From NCBI RefSeq assembly GCF_037975245.1, contig NC_092573.1, forward strand, positions 22,845,265-22,909,264: DNA of 64,000 nt. The letters are read 5' to 3'. The DNA is from Apostichopus japonicus. Taxonomy: Eukaryota > Echinodermata > Holothuroidea > Aspidochirotida > Stichopodidae. Positions 1-11,904 of this stretch are shown here, one piece after another; within the stretch, counting starts at the first letter, position 1; every line of letters begins with the position of its first letter. The notes under the pieces are model-generated. The model searched no databases. It saw only the letters and a program-made list of their open reading frames with translations, and was not told where the DNA came from. The translations under genes and the position numbers were made by a program.

Positions 1-72
1 TCTTTTTGGAAATTATTATTTAGATTAATATATCATCAATATCAGGTCCGACACCATAATTGCTTTTTTTAA

Positions 73-812
73 GACTACCGTTCGGATTTGTATCAGACAA
101 GTTTCAATATTATTATTATTATATTTCTATCACCATGTAAGGTATAATTTCATTAATGTTTGTGCCCATCTTGATGATGTACGTGTTGAGATTCTCCTAC
201 AGGTATTTATATCATCATTATATCGTTTAACGCCATCGATATCTTCTGTTAAATCATCATTTTTAGGAGGGCGTTGTGGTCAAGTGGTTAAGGCAGTGGA
301 CTTGTGATCTTAGGATTACAGGTTCGAGCCCTGGCCAGATCATTGCGTTGTGTGACTTGTGTCCTTGGGCAAGGCGCTTTATCTCCATTGCCTCTCTTCA
401 CCCAGGTGTATAAATGGGGACCTGCGAGGTAACTTGTAAATATAGTTGCGTGCGCCGGTTTGTGGCTGCACCCTATGGGAAGTCGTGGTTGTGGTGCACT
501 GTGGTGCCCCAGGAGAGATTGACTGAATTGTGCACACTTTGGTGTGAGGGTGTGACAAGTTACCAATGACCAGGGGTTAAGTTGTAAAGTCATGTGAGGA
601 GGCATTAGCCTCATACAAGACTGTAAACCTTCAACTTTAACTTTAACTTTATTTCAGACTACCGTTCGATATTGTATTAGACAAATTTATATGATACTTT
701 TTGTATAACCATCCTATATCCCATCATAATATCATCAACGTGTATTTCATCTTGTTGATGTAAACATGTTGAGATTATCATGTAATTATTTGTGTCATCA
801 TTGTAACGTTTT
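73..812. repeat. Diverged direct duplication flanking a SINE
   Basis: A block of about 155 bp at 73-229 recurs, diverged, at 657-812. Both start GACTACCGTTCG and share further landmarks in the same order (a TGTTGAGATT segment, then a TCATCATT..CGTTT segment). The interval between them holds the tRNA-derived SINE, so the element lies between the two halves of an older tandem duplication. No coding potential is seen in either copy. Confidence 0.55.
267..653 (+). mobile_element. tRNA-derived SINE, full-length looking
   Basis: The head looks like a tRNA gene with the split RNA polymerase III promoter: an A box TGGTCAAGTGG at 277-287 and a B box GGTTCGAGCC at 321-330. The remaining ~300 bp is an unrelated body that ends in a short CTTTAA tandem tail at about 635-653. 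Head plus body plus simple-repeat tail is the standard SINE plan. It is not a working tRNA gene, because the body continues directly and no clean acceptor stem closes. The partner LINE that would mobilise it cannot be named from the sequence. Confidence 0.8.
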
Positions 813-817
813 CCAAC

Positions 818-1165
818 ATCACCCTATGTGTACCATGCATGTTACAATATCACCACCCTATTTGTACCATGCATATCATAATATCACCACCCTATTAGCA
901 CCATGCATGTTATAATATCCTCACCATATGTGTACCATGCATGTTACAATATCACCACCCTATGTGTACCATGCATGTTACAATATCACCACCCTATATG
1001 TACAATGCATCATAATTATCATTATCCTATTTGTACAATGCATGTTATAATATCATCACCCTATATGTACAATGCATGTTATAATATCATAATTATCATT
1101 ATCCTATTTGTACCTGCAGTTCATAATATCATCACCCTATTAGTACCATGCATGTCTCAACACCA
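818..1165. repeat. Minisatellite, ~34-bp unit
   Basis: About ten imperfect tandem copies of a unit of roughly 34 bp, readable as CACCCTATGTGTACCATGCA followed by a TGTTACAATATCAC segment. Later units are shorter and more diverged. Open reading through this array results from the repeat and is not a gene. Confidence 0.8.
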
Positions 1166-2690
1166 TATCTATCATCATTTACAATTGTCTCATAATTTCT
1201 TCCATTAGATTTTATACTTATCAATGATCTAATGTGTACAATCCCGTTTTGCGTTCTATAGCATTGACGAGCCATGTGATGTGACATGTGATACACCATC
1301 AATGAAATCCCTAAAGCACTTCATCATAGCTATGTAATATCTTGATAATGTGTCATTTCTGTTGTTACTCTCCCTAGGTGATTGGTTATATATATCAAAT
1401 CCTGCATGTACAATGGTTGTCAATCACTGGTTACCATTCAAAGATGATTATCAAACAATCTTAGAACGCTCTGTTAATTGTTCCTGTTTTATTGCGCTAG
1501 CAGCGCGCAGTCAGGAAAATGACACTGGCGAAAAAAAAAAAAAGGTTCTAAAGAGGAACCAGATAATGTCGGTACAGAGGATTTTATTTGTTTGGACCGC
1601 TACCAACGTCAAGAGCATAAATGTGATACGTTTTTGCGCTCCGGGAGCCCTCTCCGCCAATCAAAGTTAAGTTTGTTTTCAATTTAAATCGGGGTACCTT
1701 CAGCTCTGCATAATGTTTTCGTTGTAAATTGGCTGAATAAATACACACGACAGTTTTGTCTCTCAAAGGGGGCGCCGACAATTGTAGTTACGAATAGTCA
1801 ACATAGATGAAATATTCTGGCTTGTTATTTAAAGAATAGGCGGGCTGGTAACGATTCAATTTGTCAGAGAAGGTTGGTCGTGATTTGCGAAGTATGAAGT
1901 TACCAAGATGACGAGGGTGCACGGGGTTAAGAGAATCACTTACCGCTGTTTCAAAGAAGTTCAAAAGAATGGGCTTTTGGGAAACGACTGGGCGATATAC
2001 TGCGGTACCCCCACAAGTTTATCCCGGACACTGTTAAATTCTTATTTGTCTCCTGGAGACAGTTGTGAGTGGATCGACCGGTAGGCGGTCTGAATTGCTC
2101 TTGACAGGTCTCCAAGGAGGTCCAAAGCTTATCGCTAACAGCCAAAGTAGAGGGTGCTTCAGAATGTTACTGTAAAACATACAATGGGCTTAGGGAACGC
2201 GGCGATGGAGGCGGGAAAGTAACCGCAACGTATCGTGTTGACGAGTACGACAAGCTGTGAGGGAATTAAAGGAACATTCTGTATAATTTAAAGAATACAA
2301 GACGATTCTTTTTTTTTTTCCTGAAAAATAAAAAGCAGAATTTGAGGAGAATTGGAACACTTTCAATTACTTTATTTTTTGCTAGTAAAAGATACATTTT
2401 ACTGTCAAGCTAGCCTGTTCAGGTTTACATGATTATAAATATAGATAAATAAAAAATGAACAGGACAAAATGATGATCTTTTTACAACAATTATTTTATT
2501 TTTATTTTCATATTGAGCGCTTGGGCTGGAGTGTGCCCGATTTTTAATATTGCCATAACAGTTATCATTAGATTCTTAGATAACGGTCAATGATTTTACT
2601 TAGGCATTAATTTAACGTTCGTTGTTTAAAGAACATGCGAGAGAAAAAAAAGAAGACCGTCACAGTCATAATTTGATTAGTATAATAGGA
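1166..2690. other. Intergenic, no gene seen
   Basis: AT-rich sequence with short homopolymer runs and no convincing exon, RNA gene or transposon end. The open frames are short and lack splice logic or recognisable motifs. Confidence 0.5.
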
Positions 2691-2708
2691 GATATATATA
2701 TATATATA

Positions 2709-2758
<50 letters not shown>

Positions 2759-2940
2759 CGTACAGACTTTATGTTAATGCAATGGAGGTAAACGACAAAG
2801 GCAAATGAATATATATAAATGAAAATCGTAATGAGTTGGAAAATCAAGAACAGTGAAAAAACTTCCAGCCTCCACCCGGATTCGAACCACGGGCCTTCCG
2901 CTCTGTACGCGGACACCGTAACCACTAGGCTATGGACGCT
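2691..2940 (-). mobile_element. tRNA-derived SINE with (TA)n tail
   Basis: On the minus strand a tRNA-like head has an A box TAGCCTAGTGG (2922-2932) and a B box GGTTCGAATCC (2878-2888). About 110 bp of body follows down to 2762, then an AT-rich link and a TA microsatellite at 2692-2748. It differs in body and tail from the SINE at 267-653, so it is a second family. The predicted open frame across it only reads the TA run and the SINE. Confidence 0.75.
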
Positions 2941-3133
2941 GATTGTATGTCCAGAGGTTCGAAACCGGTAAGGAAGGTCGTAATTCCACTGTAGGCGTTT
3001 GTCACCTGTATCGAACAATACTAGTTCTGTTTTTGGTGACATCTTTTGCCTTACTCTAGAGATCAAACATGATGCTAACCAACTCGAAATCATTTGTGAT
3101 TCCTAAAGCCGGATCTCGAAAGAGATACTTTGA

Positions 3134-3282
3134 ACAGACTTTATGTTAATGCAATGGAGGTAAACGACAAAGGCAAATGAATATATATAAATGAAAATCG
3201 TAATGAGTTGGAAAATCAAGAACAGTGAAAAAACTTCCAGCCTCCACCGGGATTCGAACCACGGGCCTTCCGCTCTGTACGC

Positions 3283-3339
<57 letters not shown>
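3134..3339 (-). mobile_element. Second copy of the (TA)n SINE, cut in the tRNA head
   Basis: Positions 3134-3282 repeat 2763-2911 almost base for base, in the same orientation, including the B box and the start of the tRNA-like anticodon region. The match stops abruptly at GTACGCG, where a TA microsatellite (3283-3339) takes over, so the A box is missing. Either the head was lost or the TA tract grew over it. The copies lie 371 bp apart and are so alike that a recent local duplication is as likely as two insertions. Confidence 0.75.
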
Positions 3340-3342
<3 letters not shown>

Positions 3343-3727
3343 CTATAAAAAGAACATTTATATAAAGTAACAATTAAAAATACATGCTAAGCATGACTCT
3401 TATAGCAACCCAGACTTCTCTGAAAGAAACCAATGATCATACATAATCAACTTACCGACTTCACGTACGTTTTCTTGGACTGCGGGTCAGTCGTTTCATC
3501 AATACTGCGGCAACTTCTGATCCAAGTATATTAGCTACTAGTATAATCTACTCGTTTTTAGCTATTAGTTTTAGCTACCCGGTATAAGCGACTAGTAAGA
3601 CTGCAGCGTTCTGACTAACATAATGGGTTTATACCTAGTTCAGGTTTATTGCAACCAAAATATATGAGTAGGCTTAGTATATTGTGCTGCCAAACCGCTG
3701 TGACACTCACTTTGTTATAGTAACTCG

Positions 3728-5082
3728 CATGGGCGGGATTACTGGGGGGGCAAGAGGGGGCATTTTCCCCCTCACTTTTTCTCAGACCTTAGTTCACTTT
3801 TTTGTCGTTTTTGCAGACAAATGTGCACAACCCTAATCGAAATTATTCCCCCACAACAGCTCTATCAAAAAGGCCTATTTGTTTCGAATCTAAGTCGAAT
3901 TTGTGTTTAACATCGTAACATGAAGCATGCAGAATAACTGGAGCTGGAGCTAGCACATGGTTCGCAGCACAGGTTACGAATCCTGGAGCTAACAAACTAG
4001 CGATTCAATTCTGCATGTGATGAATCCGCGGCATGTGCTACAGTGCTAGCTTCAGGAATTGATTTTCAACGTTGCTGCTCTACTGAATGCGTTGCATAAC
4101 TAAATCCAGAGAAACGTTTTTCGAAAGCCAGATTTGCATATTGGGTATATCAATAATTAAATTCAATACACTGACACATGACACCCCCCCCCCCCCCCCG
4201 TGTCATTCAACAACATGCAATGGCAATGCCGATGTAATTTCTTTACAGCTCGAAATCCTGGAATGATGCATGCAAATCGAATAATGTAAATTACAAATTG
4301 GCACTAACACATGTAACACATTAAATCCATTGTTACAGTATACAGCACTCGGCAGTTTCGGCAGGGGGGAGGGTAAAGGTATGTTCAGCCCCCAATATTT
4401 GCCAAGTGCTCCAAGAAGTGGGGACCGCGGGGAGAATTTCGAAGTGGGTACTGAACATATTCTTGATCGGTCCAATGCACAATATAGTAATAATTTTAGG
4501 GGGAAAGAACTGTCTAGATGCGATTTATTGTTACCAGAGGTGTCATTTTTGCTGATCTAGGATTTCCTTTTTGCTTAAATTTTGACGCGCCGCTTCAACT
4601 GATGGTGGTGCACCGCCTAAATAGTGACGTATAAGCTTCGGGTTGTACATAACCATATAAGTTCTTCTATCAGTCCTCCCTAAATTTAAACACGTTCATT
4701 AATTGTTTAGATGCAATTTAAAGCCCATATAGGTGTTAATTTTACCGATCTAAGGGTACCTTTCATCGAAAATTTCGACGCTCCTTGCCAACCGATGATG
4801 GCGCTCCGCTTAGATATGTGACGTATAACAAAAGTTGTACATCACCATTTGACCATATGTTCTACTATCAATCCTCTTCAATTTTTTAAACGATAATTAA
4901 CTATACAATTGCAGACATGAGATCCATATTTCAAGGATGGGTACATGCAGCTTAGAGCATTCGGGAAGTGCCGTGTCCGGCCATCTGGAGGGTTTGTAAA
5001 GCCCAAATTTCTTGCTTAGATAGTCTTGCTGGCAGGTTTGCCCCCCCCCCCCCTTACTTTCACAACTCAAATCCCGCCCCTG
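3728..5082. mobile_element. hAT-type non-autonomous DNA transposon (1355 bp)
   Basis: The element is bounded by inverted termini: left CATGGGCGGGATT and right, read on the other strand, CAGGGGCGGGATT. It is flanked by an exact 8-bp direct repeat GTAACTCG at 3720-3727 and 5083-5090. An 8-bp target duplication with CAG/CA..TG ends is the hAT signature. No transposase frame is visible. The interior contains two diverged ~200-bp tandem modules (about 4510-4700 and 4715-4890), each with a TTAGATGC start and a TGATGGTGGTGC- or TGATGGCGCTCC-like core, and long G or C runs near both ends. The same core occurs in the shorter elements at 7023 and 24239. Confidence 0.85.
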
Positions 5083-5090
5083 GTAACTCG

Positions 5091-7022
5091 TGCTTTCCCA
5101 TAGCATACAAAGCTACCACTGAAACACAGAATAAACAATGTGGACGCTTTCCCCAAAAAGGAAGTTATACTTGGGTATATCAATTGTCGTGATCGAATTG
5201 AACGAGACGATATAGCCTAACGGCTATACAGGGTATTGCTATGCAACATAAAGTATAGTAGCAATATTCTTCTACGTATTTCACGCGATTAAGGAAAACG
5301 TTCGTCGTGTCTTTAACTTTGCTGTTTACTCTATACATTTTCCCGTTGACCCTGCTAAATTTCCAACTTTGATGTTGTTTCGTAACCCCCCCCCTCCACC
5401 ACACCCCCCCAAAAAAATCCCTTAGGATATTTACTATCGTAGTTAGTTTTCTTAAGTGGTAAATCCCATGCCTTGATTTAGGCAGAGTGGGTAACGAGAG
5501 CTAGGTCTGGTCCGGGGGAATTAATCATCACAAGTCCCATTTTATGCATTCTGTACATTTCGCCATAGCCTATATCAAGGCATATAATTATGAAAAAAAA
5601 GAGCATAGACCAGTATATTCTCCCCTGCCCCCAAAAGGCCACAGAGAGGTAACACGACCCCTTCCCGTTAGGCTTGAATATTATCAATTCAGTTGTAATG
5701 TGTTGAGGGGGGGGGGGGTGGTAATTGGGGGTGCATGCATAGCTCATATTTGCTCTGGTATTTTTGGCCAGTTTACATTGCTTGGGAAATCATTGAAGTA
5801 ATTAAGGCGCATGTCTGAATGGATTCCTCCATTGCCGACTGTCTAATACTACCGTGACTGACCTACGTTTGACCGTCACATGAACCATACACAGACAGGA
5901 AGGCGTATTATTTATTTTATTTTCAACAATTGACGTTAGTAAATGTTTTTGACCGGAGGCGTAATCTGTCATTTTCTGTCATTGGGGAAAGGGCGGCGGG
6001 GGAGGAGAGGCGGGGTGAGGTAAGGAGACTTAGAATTTATGAATACGATTTGAAATAAAGGGTGTCCCTAGATGCAAAATGATGTTATACTTTGAAAATA
6101 TTGAAACAATGTTGAAGAAATGCCAACACTTTTCCATGAGAGGGTTCAGTGTTCCCCCTCGATTTGAGATAAGTTTTGGTAACAATGAAGTAGTAGCTTA
6201 CTTGCAAATTGGTGCTAAATAGAACCAAACTATACCTTTTGAAACAAATCGATATATTGAAGAATATTTCAACTGTTATGTAGCCCTGTAAGAGGGGTCC
6301 ATATTCCCCTACCATTTCGACAAAAAAAGGAAAAAATTGTGTTTTCCTATAGTTGCAACATTATTTTATATATTTGTAACTTTTAAAACCATGTTGAAGA
6401 ATTTTCAGCTGTATCGGTTGTAATATACATACACATTAATGTACTATACACTGCAATTTTCTGTCTCTCAGTGAGGGAGGAAGGGGGGCGGAGTTACTGA
6501 GCTACCCATTGATAATATGTTGTTGCGCCACTGTCCTTGTCTCCAATGTATTTCTTCGAAATCACGTTGGCAGTGAGAACGATTTTTCCTTTTTTTTTAA
6601 GATGAATGCTCCATTATATGAAATCATAGTTATGTTAAATGTTACGGTAAAGGTTGCTTTAAAATATGTTGTAATATATAATTATACTTATGGAGTATCG
6701 TTAACATACAATGTATACCTGAAATTATGCCATATAGCGTTCGTTGCGTTGACAAGAAATATTAACATATTTTATGCTGAAATACCAATGAAAAGGCAGA
6801 TAATTAATGATTTAACTTTATTGTTAACTTCGCTCTTTTAATTGGAAAGTATGATAAGAATGGATAACGTAAGATATCAAAGTGGAAGCAAATAAAAAGA
6901 GTAAAATAGAGCAGTAGTAAAAGTTGAAGGCAAAATAATTCTTAACTATTATATCTCAACTATAGTAAAAAAGACAGAAAAAAGAACCGGAAAGCCGGCA
7001 GGCTTAGTGATTCCATGCCTTT
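5091..7022. other. Intergenic, no gene seen
   Basis: Mixed AT-rich sequence with several G or C homopolymer runs (for example 5707-5718) of the kind found near the ends of the hAT elements here. No second terminus or target duplication could be paired with them. Open frames are short and featureless. Confidence 0.45.
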
Positions 7023-7297
7023 CAGGCGCGTAGCCAAGGGGGGGGGGGCATATTGAGCATATTTTTTTTTAAATTTTTTAATGTCTTTATGATATCGCTA
7101 GTATTTTCAAAAGAGAAAATGCTAAGATGCAACTAACAAGGCCTGGGAAGTGCCATTTCCAGCGATCTGTGAGGCATTTTCAGCCAAAATTTTCTTGTAC
7201 CCTTCGCGCCAACACATGGTGGCGCTACGCTTAGATAGTTGGCAATGCCGAATCTACAGTTTCGCCACTCCCTGGCAAATTCCTGGTTACGCGCCTG
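7023..7297. mobile_element. hAT-type MITE (275 bp)
   Basis: The left terminus is CAGGCGCGTAGCCA and the right terminus on the other strand is CAGGCGCGTAACCA, a 14-bp inverted repeat with one mismatch. The flanks ATGCCTTT (7015-7022) and TTGCCTTT (7298-7305) match at 7 of 8 positions, a slightly decayed 8-bp target duplication. The interior carries the GGTGGCGCTACGCTTAGATAG-like core (20 of these bases shown in part) shared with the other hAT-type elements of the window. Confidence 0.8.
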
Positions 7298-7341
7298 TTG
7301 CCTTTATACTGTAAATGGAATCAAATGGATTGATATACTAG

Positions 7342-7455
7342 GCGCATAGTTAAGGGGGGCGCCGCCCCCCCCCCTTTAGCATATTTTTTTGTATTTTTTA
7401 TGATATCGCTAGTAATTTCAAATTAAAAATTGCTTAGATGCAACTTACAATGCCT
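7342..7455. mobile_element. Partial copy of the hAT-type MITE
   Basis: Starts TAGGCGCATAGTTAAGGGG, a decayed version of the left terminus at 7023, followed by a G/C run and the same ATGATATCGCTAGTA segment and TTAGATGCAACTTACAA segment in the same order. It breaks off before the GGTGGCGCT core, and no right end is seen. Confidence 0.65.
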
Positions 7456-8022
7456 AAAATATTGAACTCGACATGGTGTAAACTTTCAAGAATTATTCCT
7501 TCAATTACATATAACAGTAATATCAATTAAGGTCTGACCAAGTATGTTCTTTTCTGTACATGCATACCCCTTGCACTAAACGTCATGCTGAAACAAAAAC
7601 CTTATTACTGACCACATTCCTAGTTAGGAAGAAAGATTTTCAGGAATTTAATTCTGCTAGACTTACAACAACCATTAACTTGAGGCAAATTTGAAGTCTT
7701 AACTTGAAAAGAAAAAAAAAACATTACCTAGTTAAAGTGCTTATTAAGGCTTCAACACTTTCACCCTTGCTGACCTCAAATGAAAATTTTACTGGGCTCT
7801 TGTACGCATTATAGGAAAGTCATATGCCAATATGACATCTTATGATGTCATGAGTAACATTTGGAGCTTGTAACCTCTGCTGAACCAAAATGACCTGTAC
7901 TCCCTCCAAAAACAATAGGGTTCTTTTACTCATTATCGAATAGCTTTCGCCATGCATCCCAGCTACCGCAGTATTCTATCTGGAAATATCGTATTTACAT
8001 ATCATGTCATATTTAGACTTAC
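7456..8022. other. Intergenic / TRIM 3' flank, nothing definite
   Basis: AT-rich sequence downstream of the minus-strand TRIM gene. It may hold part of its 3' untranslated region. A good donor-like GTAAGT lies just after the candidate stop at 8023-8025 on the minus strand, so a further exon in this stretch cannot be excluded. Confidence 0.35.
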
Positions 8023-8862
8023 TTAAGTCTCCAGCCTGCTGTGTGAAGGGACATTACCTCTGCAATAACTCCCAAGTGGAAATAACAGTCGTTCAGCTGT
8101 TTTGGTAATTTGATCATGACATTTACTTCCAGTACAAGAACCGGTAATGATGGTTGGGTTCGTGTCACCTTTGACTGTGTTTTTCTTTTGCTTCATAAAT
8201 GAAGTGTCACCAATAGATTGATAAAGCAGGACGTTATCAATTGGCATTCATCAATACTTGTGGCTTTTTAAGCTCCAACCGACACCGTTCATACATTCAT
8301 AGCATCAACTATAATCATAGTCATTAAAAGAAGTCAAACTAACAAATGCCACATCTAGACTTGAATTAAGTTCTGTTCATTAATTCACTTAAAGACAGCT
8401 TAAGCGAAATGGGCTGAGGCTTGATGGTTGCTATGGTATTTTACCAGTTTCCGCCTCCGATGCATGAGGATATTTTCTTTTTAATGATTGAGAAGATTCT
8501 CCACCCATCAAAGAGTGATCTGTGTTTCCGTGTACCATTTGGAACTGTGGTAATAAAAAGTACAGACTATATTATAAATTCTTATTTGTAGTTCAACAAC
8601 ACACATAATCGTATTATGATATTTGATAAGTAACCGTACCAATAAAGTTTACAAAACGCCGATGAGTATGTTGAGAGAAATAAGTGAATCAAGAAGATGT
8701 TAAATTCTATAAGGAAAATCAACGAAAAATATCAATCGATTTTGTGTTTACCAATGCAGAGGTGTCTGTGATATTTGGTCTGTTGTACTGTGATTGATAG
8801 AGGACCGTCTCCACTGGTTTATTGCTACGAGCATCATTGGTGGGAGGATTAGTTGACCGAGG
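8023..8862 (-). CDS. Candidate 3' exons of the TRIM-like gene
   Basis: Three segments fit in phase onto the main TRIM exon. Exon A, 8752-8862, runs from a TCTCGCTAG acceptor to a TTG/GTAAAC donor (37 codons, phase 0). Exon B, 8445-8544, has acceptor ATTACCACAG and a donor after ACTG (33 codons plus 1). Exon C, 8023-8174, has a weak acceptor AAAACACAG and ends in TAA (50 codons). Joined to 9217-11415 they give an 853-residue protein. The added tail is polar and matches no domain I know. Exons A and B have good splice sites. Exon C is weaker: a second reading frame through it is also open, and a strong donor lies right after its stop. Confidence 0.4.
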
Positions 8863-9216
8863 CTAGCGAGAGAAGACATAAACTAAGATGAGTAAGTGCA
8901 TTTGTCCATTAAAGTTTGAAATTATATTTGCAAACAAATTTATTTATCTATCTGTCGGCCAACAAAACTGTAGAGATAAGTGCGGTCTTCATAATAAGTC
9001 TTATGATTGCCAAAAAAAGAACATGTAAATGAATGCAACAGAAACACTTCTGATCAAGTTATGCAGAATAAAAATTCCCCAAGTTGGCAAAACGCTTTGA
9101 TGTGCCGTGTATGATACATGTGGCCTTCTGGAAATAAGTTTGTAATTAAAAGAAGGAAAAAAAAACATCTGAAATAACAATGTAATATTGAAAAGAAATA
9201 ATTGTATCATATTTAC

Positions 9217-11415
9217 TAGGGTATAAAGATACATCTTGTTTGATTTCCCTGAAGCAGCTACCAGAGTTTCTCCTCCTTTCGATTGCTCCAGTATAGTTAT
9301 ACACTGTGTCCATTTGTCCAGACTTCCTGTTGTAATTAGGGTTCGGCCATCTGGGCTATATTTTGCAAAACGGCAATCAGCATCTCCTTGTTTCTTGGTG
9401 GACCACAACATGAAAATAAACCCTTCTTTGTCTGTGCAGGCACTTAATGGACAATACTCGCCCCTTCCGATTTGTTCCAGCTCTTGTTTGAGAGCTGATT
9501 GGCCACCTTGCCTCGTAACTATGTAGGCTCTTTTCGCACTTTCATCACAGACCAGGAGATAGCGCTCAAGAATCAGAATGTCCGCCATGGATGTTACGAT
9601 CGTTGCCAATTCTAGAGTTCGCACGAAGTTGAGATGTTCGCTAAAGACATAGATATTCATGTTGCTTGCACCCACATATACTTCCTTGGTGGCTCGATCT
9701 GTGGCTACACACGATAAACGCCACGTGTCTCCCCAAAATGGGATGATTTTCGAAATGTCCTTCTGCGACAATGACCAATCCTGAATATTGAACATATTTA
9801 TCAAATTAAACTTTGAAACAGTAACGACCAGTGAATCTGAAAGAGAGGCAATGAATCGAATCGGAAGGGCATTTTTTTCCGCAGTTTTGATGAATTTTTT
9901 TCGCTTTCCTTTGGAATCTATAAGAGCAAGAAATGAGTTCTGTCGTGATTCATAACCCGTGATCGCGATGCGTTTTTTCCCGCAACTAGTTATACTTTGA
10001 ATCTTTTGCCTGGTACCTTTCATTTCAGCAATTTCGATGACACTCATTTCGTCATAAAAAGAAGTGGGGCAGAATTCTACTTTGTTCACACCTTCCCTGC
10101 GGTTCGAAACACTCAAAGAGTAGGTACTCAGTATCGAGGCAAGTTCGAAGGATTTCCTTTCAAAATCATCAACTAATCGCTGGCAGGCGATGTGTAACTC
10201 CGGCAGACATTGTATGGTAATCCAGTCATTGGCAGCCACATGAACGGTTTTACTTGTTGCGTTATAATTATTCATTCTGCCTGCTAATTGATGAACAACT
10301 TCCGATAATTTCAAAACTTCGCCTTCTTTTTGTTCCTGATCCTGCTTTGTAATGGCATTTTCTTCCGCCATCTTCTTCTCTAACCTTTTTTGCTTGTCGT
10401 GTAATTGTTGTAGGGCAATGTCCTGATTTGCGTCCATAGTTTCTTTCTCTTTCCTGTTGTTCATACGAATCGCATGGAGTTTGTTGTTGTATTTCTCAGT
10501 AATTTGTTGAATTTCTTTATCCCTCTTTTCTGTGATCGACTCCTCTTGCTTTCGCAAACTTTCATCCAACTTCGCTTTACTTTTCTTTAGACGGTCTTTC
10601 TGTTCTTTAGTCTTATCTATTATTGCAATCATTTCTCTTTCGTGTTGGTCCTTAACTTTCCGAGCAGCTGGATTATCAATTTTCTGTATAGTGGCATTTG
10701 CTTTTTCAATTCCTGTAATCAATTCTCCGTACCTTTCTTTACATTTCTCCAGATCAACTTCCACTGAAGTGAACTTTTCATTCTCTTTTGCAGCGAGAGA
10801 CTTTATATCACGAATAATATTATGTTCTGAATGACTTACAGTAGCGCATGTCAAACACACTGGAAGGTTATTGCATGTCGAGCAGCAAAGATCGGCTGTT
10901 AACTCAACGTGTAAATCACACTTCTGAGGTCCCTTCAGAAATATATATCCTTGCAAATCAAAACCGTCTGATGCGCAATCCTTGGCGGATATCACTTTCT
11001 CTTTATGATCAGCAATCATCTTGTTTGCAAGATGAAATTGGTAACAGCGATAGCATAGAAAGTCTTTACATTTAAAACAGTAACCAGCCATAGGTATTGA
11101 CTTATTGGAACATCCAATACAGTCATTGATAGCTTTACCATTGAACAAAGACTTAATCCTTTGAAATTCTACCATGTTTTCCATGTGATAGTCTGTTTTG
11201 AAGCCATCCAATCCTTTATCTGGTATGCAACATGTTTGTGAGCATGTAGGACATTCCAAATCCTTTCCATGTAGCACTTGCACTACTTTTGTCAAGCATC
11301 CCTTACAATATCGATGAAAACACGGTAAGAGCTTGGGTTCTGTAAAGTTATCTTGACAGATTGAACAACGGAAAAAGCTTTCTTCAATGTTCTGTGAATT
11401 CGATGAAAGATCCAT
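9217..11415 (-). CDS. TRIM-family RING/B-box protein, main exon
   Basis: Probable E3 ubiquitin ligase of the tripartite-motif type. Residues 17-58 form a C3HC4 RING (C17, C20, C32, H34, C37, C40, C55, C58). A first B-box spans about 99-137 and a second about 166-198 (C166, H169, C178/C181, C187/C190, H195, H198). A long charged coiled coil covers roughly 205-390. The remainder is a repetitive beta-rich region like the propeller-type C-termini of invertebrate TRIM2/56-like proteins. The start ATG (11413-11415) lies 7 bases after a CTTTCACAG acceptor, so a 5' non-coding exon is likely upstream. The frame stays open to 9001, but a CTA/GTAAAT donor ends the propeller region at 9217. The 71 residues beyond it are hydrophobic, intron-like read-through. 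Substrate and exact orthology are not deducible. Confidence 0.85.
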
Positions 11416-11904
11416 GATTGACCTGTGAAAGGAAACCGAAGAAGAGTAAGAAACATTCTTTATTCATCTTCTTACACAATGTAAAATGGGTCTATGCATG
11501 TAAAGTTTGTCAATGTCATGCAAATAGTTTCATATTTCAAGTATAGGGAATTTTTTTAACAGGATAAGGGACACGTTTACATCACAGTACCATAATCCAG
11601 CTAAAAAGAAATGTTTGACATTGTAACTACTCAAACTGTGCGATGGCATGAAATGCATGTACTCAAACTTACGTAATGGTGTTATTTTCTTTGAAAACGT
11701 CAGAAAAGATTCTCTTCACAACTGAGATTGGCAACGGCAGGAGTATAACAACTATCTGTAAAAGAAGATGTCCAGGTATTGAAAAACATTTAAATCTAAA
11801 TATTTATGAAATTCACGTAGCTGTGTATGGAAACAAACTAAGTAGCTGTCTGAAGAATTTCCGCAAATGATAATCTCACACAAATCAGGATCAATATACA
11901 ACAA

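Noticed and set aside
271-345. Possible tRNA gene
   Set aside because: A and B boxes are present, but no complete cloverleaf closes and the sequence continues into a SINE body. The same holds for 2871-2934.
288-614. Minus-strand open frame of 108 codons
   Set aside because: It lies wholly inside the tRNA-derived SINE, antisense to its pol III boxes.
903-1208. Open frame in the 34-bp array
   Set aside because: Codons follow the minisatellite unit. There is no start context or protein-like composition.
2677-3373. Two minus-strand frames with Ile-Tyr runs
   Set aside because: They read TA microsatellites and the SINE copies.
9001-9216. Last 71 codons of the long TRIM frame
   Set aside because: Hydrophobic, AT-rich and located after a good donor. 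Most likely intron or retained-intron read-through.
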